Assembly: GCA_007748055.1 (NCBI GenBank)
Contig: CP036279.1
Span: 6,076,001 to 6,140,000 of the forward strand
DNA from: Kolteria novifilia
GTDB lineage: Bacteria > Planctomycetota > Planctomycetia > Kolteriales > Kolteriaceae
Direction of reading: 5' to 3'
DNA: 64,000 nucleotides
Shown: positions 61,623-64,000 of the stretch, in pieces
How the letters are laid out: each line of letters starts with the position of its first letter
Numbering within the stretch: position 1 is the stretch's first letter
The notes under the pieces: generated by a model
Databases searched by the model: none
The model's input: the letters and a program-made list of their open reading frames with translations, nothing else
Told to the model about the DNA's origin: nothing
Made by a program: the position numbers and the translations under genes

Positions 61623-63431
61623 TCAGCCTTCGGTGGGATGGGCGAACATGCCGCTTTGGCTGCCAGGGCGTTCGGCCCGTTCAAGCTGATCGTGCAGCCG
61701 CGTCAGGTCCTCCAGGACCTCGACAACCATGCGGCGTTCCGACTTGAGTTGCTCGTGAAAGTCCTCGAGACCAGAGAGATAGATCGGGCCAACCTTCTCG
61801 ACGAGTCGGGTGCCGATCATCTTTCGAAGCTCGTCGCGCAACACATCCCACCGCGAGGGAATGGTCCGAATGAGCAACATGTGCAGCACCATCAGCGTTC
61901 CGACGACGACCAGCAGCGATCCGAGGTAGTCCTCGAAATCCCAAAAGCCGGTCATCACCGCGTTGTAGCACCACTTGAGGAAGAGGATGATGACGATCCC
62001 CATCGGCAGCCAGTCGCATAACCCGCACACGACCGCTTGTTGGGCACGCCGGCCGCCGGTCGGATCGGTGAATCGCTTCTCGAGGGCTTGGAGCTGCTCG
62101 CCGAGAATGTCCGCGAGCACCGCGTCTCCCAGGGAATCAGACGAGGTCTTCGGCAGGAAGTCCCGCAGGGTCTTCACCGGCCACCCCTTCCGGTCGGCCA
62201 ACACCAGCAAGTTCGACGTCAGGGCTTGATGGTAGTTGGACCTCGTCGCTTGCGGAATCGACGCGACGCAGCGATTGACCAACTCGTTGATGCGCATCTC
62301 CTCGGTCGTCCGCAGGCTCGACAACGATGGCACGCGCAACTGCGTCAGCCAATCGATCACCGATAAGTAGACGCGAAAGAGGCCACGGAAGTTTCCCCGC
62401 GCGACATGGCTGAAGTAGCGTTCGAAAGCCGACGAATGGACGTCGGCGGCCGCGGTGAGCAAGGAGGCATGATCGGCCAGGCCGTCGAGCAGGGCTCGCT
62501 CCCACTCCTTGCGTAGGAGGTTGGTCTGCTCGTTCCACGAAGGGGGAATCAGTTGCCCCAGCGCGCCGAGCAGTTCCTCGAGTCGCCCCACGATGCCGCG
62601 AACTTTGATGTCGCGGATAACCCGGTCGGTGAGGCCCGCCTCGACCCAGTCCTCAAGCCGGAGAAAGTCGTCGTCGATCCGCCCGAGATCCTTCTCCGGA
62701 TGCAATCGCTGGTACGACCAGTGGCTGGCACACGTGCGAAAGACGAGCGGGTCGCCGAATCCCGCCTCGGCGAGACTCTGGCGAAGGTCCTTGTCGGGGG
62801 CGAGCCCCGTCTTCTCGTTGAGCGAGAGCTGGCACCGGTCCCACTTGTTGATGACGAACGCGAACCCGCGCGAGGAGCGGTGCTTGAGCATCAGTTCCCA
62901 CGCGAACCGGTCGTGGTACTTCTCCTGGGAACCGACGTAGACGACCGCGTCGGCGAGCGGGAGCATCTCGCCGAGGGTATCCCAGTTCTCCTTGATCGAG
63001 CCGTCGACGTCGGGCGTGTCAATCAGCACCTTATGCCGAAGTTCCGGGCGATTGTGCGTGACGTGGTGACACGTCTTGAAGACCGGATCGAGCCGATCGA
63101 TCGCGACGTCGCGATGGTGATAGACGGTCGGCGTGCGGGTCGTCGGCCGAGCGAGACTCGCTTCGGCGATGTTGCTTCCCGCCAGCGCGTTGAGCAACGT
63201 CGACTTACCGACGCCGGTGCCTCCGAGAAACATCACCGTGAGCAGGGAAGGTTCCGAACGCAGATGACGGATCCGCGCCAGCAGATCCTCGATCGAGTCG
63301 CGCAGCGTTCGCTCATTGTCGGCATCGGGCGGCACCAGCGGCGGCTGGTCGAGCCACGCGAGGAGCGACTCGGCGAGTTGGTCGACACAGGCCGTCTTGT
63401 CGATCAGGGAACTATCGATCGCTGTCGTCAT
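61623..63431 (-). CDS. Membrane-associated dynamin-like GTPase
   Basis: The protein is 602 residues. The G domain has the P-loop FLGGTGVGKSTLLNALAG (Lys76), switch region ARPTTRTPTVYHH, DxPG-like IDTPDVDG and NKWD (FVINKWDRCQ). A long helical middle follows, then two membrane helices (about 490-540: LPMGIVIILFLKW and LLVVVGTLMVLHML) and a coiled C-terminal helix. The layout resembles bacterial dynamin-like or YcjX/Era-like membrane-remodelling GTPases. The ATG at 63431 overlaps the preceding gene by 20 bases. It probably works with that neighbour, which has similar C-terminal features. Confidence 0.82.
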   Translation of the reverse strand: MTTAIDSSLIDKTACVDQLAESLLAWLDQPPLVPPDADNERTLRDSIEDLLARIRHLRSEPSLLTVMFLGGTGVGKSTLLNALAGSNIAEASLARPTTRTPTVYHHRDVAIDRLDPVFKTCHHVTHNRPELRHKVLIDTPDVDGSIKENWDTLGEMLPLADAVVYVGSQEKYHDRFAWELMLKHRSSRGFAFVINKWDRCQLSLNEKTGLAPDKDLRQSLAEAGFGDPLVFRTCASHWSYQRLHPEKDLGRIDDDFLRLEDWVEAGLTDRVIRDIKVRGIVGRLEELLGALGQLIPPSWNEQTNLLRKEWERALLDGLADHASLLTAAADVHSSAFERYFSHVARGNFRGLFRVYLSVIDWLTQLRVPSLSSLRTTEEMRINELVNRCVASIPQATRSNYHQALTSNLLVLADRKGWPVKTLRDFLPKTSSDSLGDAVLADILGEQLQALEKRFTDPTGGRRAQQAVVCGLCDWLPMGIVIILFLKWCYNAVMTGFWDFEDYLGSLLVVVGTLMVLHMLLIRTIPSRWDVLRDELRKMIGTRLVEKVGPIYLSGLEDFHEQLKSERRMVVEVLEDLTRLHDQLERAERPGSQSGMFAHPTEG

Positions 63432-64000
63432 GACCCGCCCCTGAGTCCTGGCCGACCGGCGTTCGGGACGCCTCGGCCAGATCGGCCAGATCACGCGGCA
63501 ACTCGCGCGCCAGCCGCGACAGCGATCTCAGTTGAGGACCGGTTGCTCCCGGCAAGTTCCCCAACGGTTCGACATACGCCTTGTTGAGCAACTCCTCGGC
63601 TTGGGAACGCTGATGATCGACGAGCTGTTGGCGACGTCGTTGGACGAATTGGCGACACAGGGAGAGGAAAATCTCCTCAAGCGCCCAGATGCTGAGCGGA
63701 ATCAACAGGAATAGCCAGGGCGAAAGCCCCACCCAGTAGATGACGAGTCCCACCGCGACGATGTCGGCCACGGCGCGTACTACCCGCAGCGCCACCAAGA
63801 GCGTCGCCCGCGCTTCGAGGATCTCGACGATCTCGTGCGTGATCCGCACCAGTAGTTCGTCGAACTTCTGGCGATGCTGGGCCCGTGTCAGCAAATAGGG
63901 AGGTTCCACCAACGCGACCGCCTCGGTGCGCAGCGATTCGTGAAGCTGCGTCCACAGCGTGTGCTCCTCCCGGCGGGCGGCACACTCGACCGTCAGATTC
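63412..64000 (-). CDS. Partner membrane protein of the GTPase (5' end outside the window)
   Basis: The frame is open to the window edge, so at least 195 residues are visible and the true start lies beyond 64000. The visible part has helical coiled segments (RITHEIVEILEARATLLVAL), two hydrophobic stretches (VVRAVADIVAVGLVIYWVGL and WLFLLIPLSIWALEEIFLSL), and a helical C-terminus. This is the same order as the C-terminal part of the GTPase that follows, so it is likely a diverged sister GTPase cut by the window. It overlaps the downstream gene by 20 bases, indicating co-translation. Confidence 0.7.
   Translation of the reverse strand, partial: NLTVECAARREEHTLWTQLHESLRTEAVALVEPPYLLTRAQHRQKFDELLVRITHEIVEILEARATLLVALRVVRAVADIVAVGLVIYWVGLSPWLFLLIPLSIWALEEIFLSLCRQFVQRRRQQLVDHQRSQAEELLNKAYVEPLGNLPGATGPQLRSLSRLARELPRDLADLAEASRTPVGQDSGAGHDDSDR

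Overview
The window is GC-rich chromosomal DNA that almost certainly comes from a planctomycete. It carries ten full-length DUF1559 pseudopilin-like genes, a DUF1549 gene followed by a Tat-exported DUF1501 gene, and a secreted protein that starts with the planctomycete LE-x-LEDR-x-LL type leader. I see no rRNA, tRNA or CRISPR array. Both ends cut through genes. Genus-level assignment is not possible from the sequence alone.

Layout. 1-0.9 kb: the 5' end of a probable sigma factor on the minus strand and an AT-rich spacer. 0.9-12.2 kb: a DUF1559-rich region with six full-length copies, four of them one close subfamily (three in tandem), lipoproteins directly downstream of several, a CorA-type transporter and a decayed DUF1559 fragment. 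12.2-23 kb: housekeeping genes, namely an M29 aminopeptidase, DoxX plus nitroreductase, leuA behind a complete-looking leucine attenuator, a lone Flp pilin, polA, coaE and rho. 23-26.3 kb: a secreted protein with two CBM2-like domains and a hydrolase-like barrel, then another DUF1559. 26-34 kb: a zinc-ribbon membrane protein, a DUF4272 lipoprotein, an M28 peptidase pair, a two-zinc-ribbon/enolase-fold fusion and a DUF420 protein. 34-38 kb: phoU divergent from a phoR/phoB pair. 38-45.7 kb: DUF1549/DUF1501, a GT2, an SLC12-like cotransporter and two small membrane proteins. 45.8-51.2 kb: larC divergent from a tight run lipB-lipA-lipoyl-like domain-tmk-holB-TPR. 51.4-58 kb: three DUF1559 genes of a second subfamily with paralogous lipoproteins, interrupted by an intact IS66-family element with an 8-bp target duplication. 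58-64 kb: tsaB, dtd, a TPR lipoprotein, a HAD phosphatase and two adjacent membrane-associated genes, one a clear GTPase.

How the genes fit together. The DUF1559 genes repeatedly occur as two-gene modules with a small lipoprotein (2045/3049, 7133/8366, 10300/9196, 53134/51900, 57998/56880), which suggests a surface or pseudopilus-linked function. The lipB-lipA-lipoyl group looks like a lipoylation cassette, but LipB lacks its usual Lys/Cys pair and the lipoyl-like domain lacks its acceptor lysine. leuA has a sigma70-like promoter, a leucine-rich leader ORF, alternative pairings and a terminator in the right order for ribosome-mediated attenuation.

Repeats. There are two dispersed repeat families. 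One is a 165-bp TA-flanked MITE-like element in two inverted full copies plus remnants. The other is a 98-bp element lying between a DUF1559 gene and its lipoprotein in both places it occurs. Positions and motif alignments were made by eye, and family names come from recognised motifs, not database searches.
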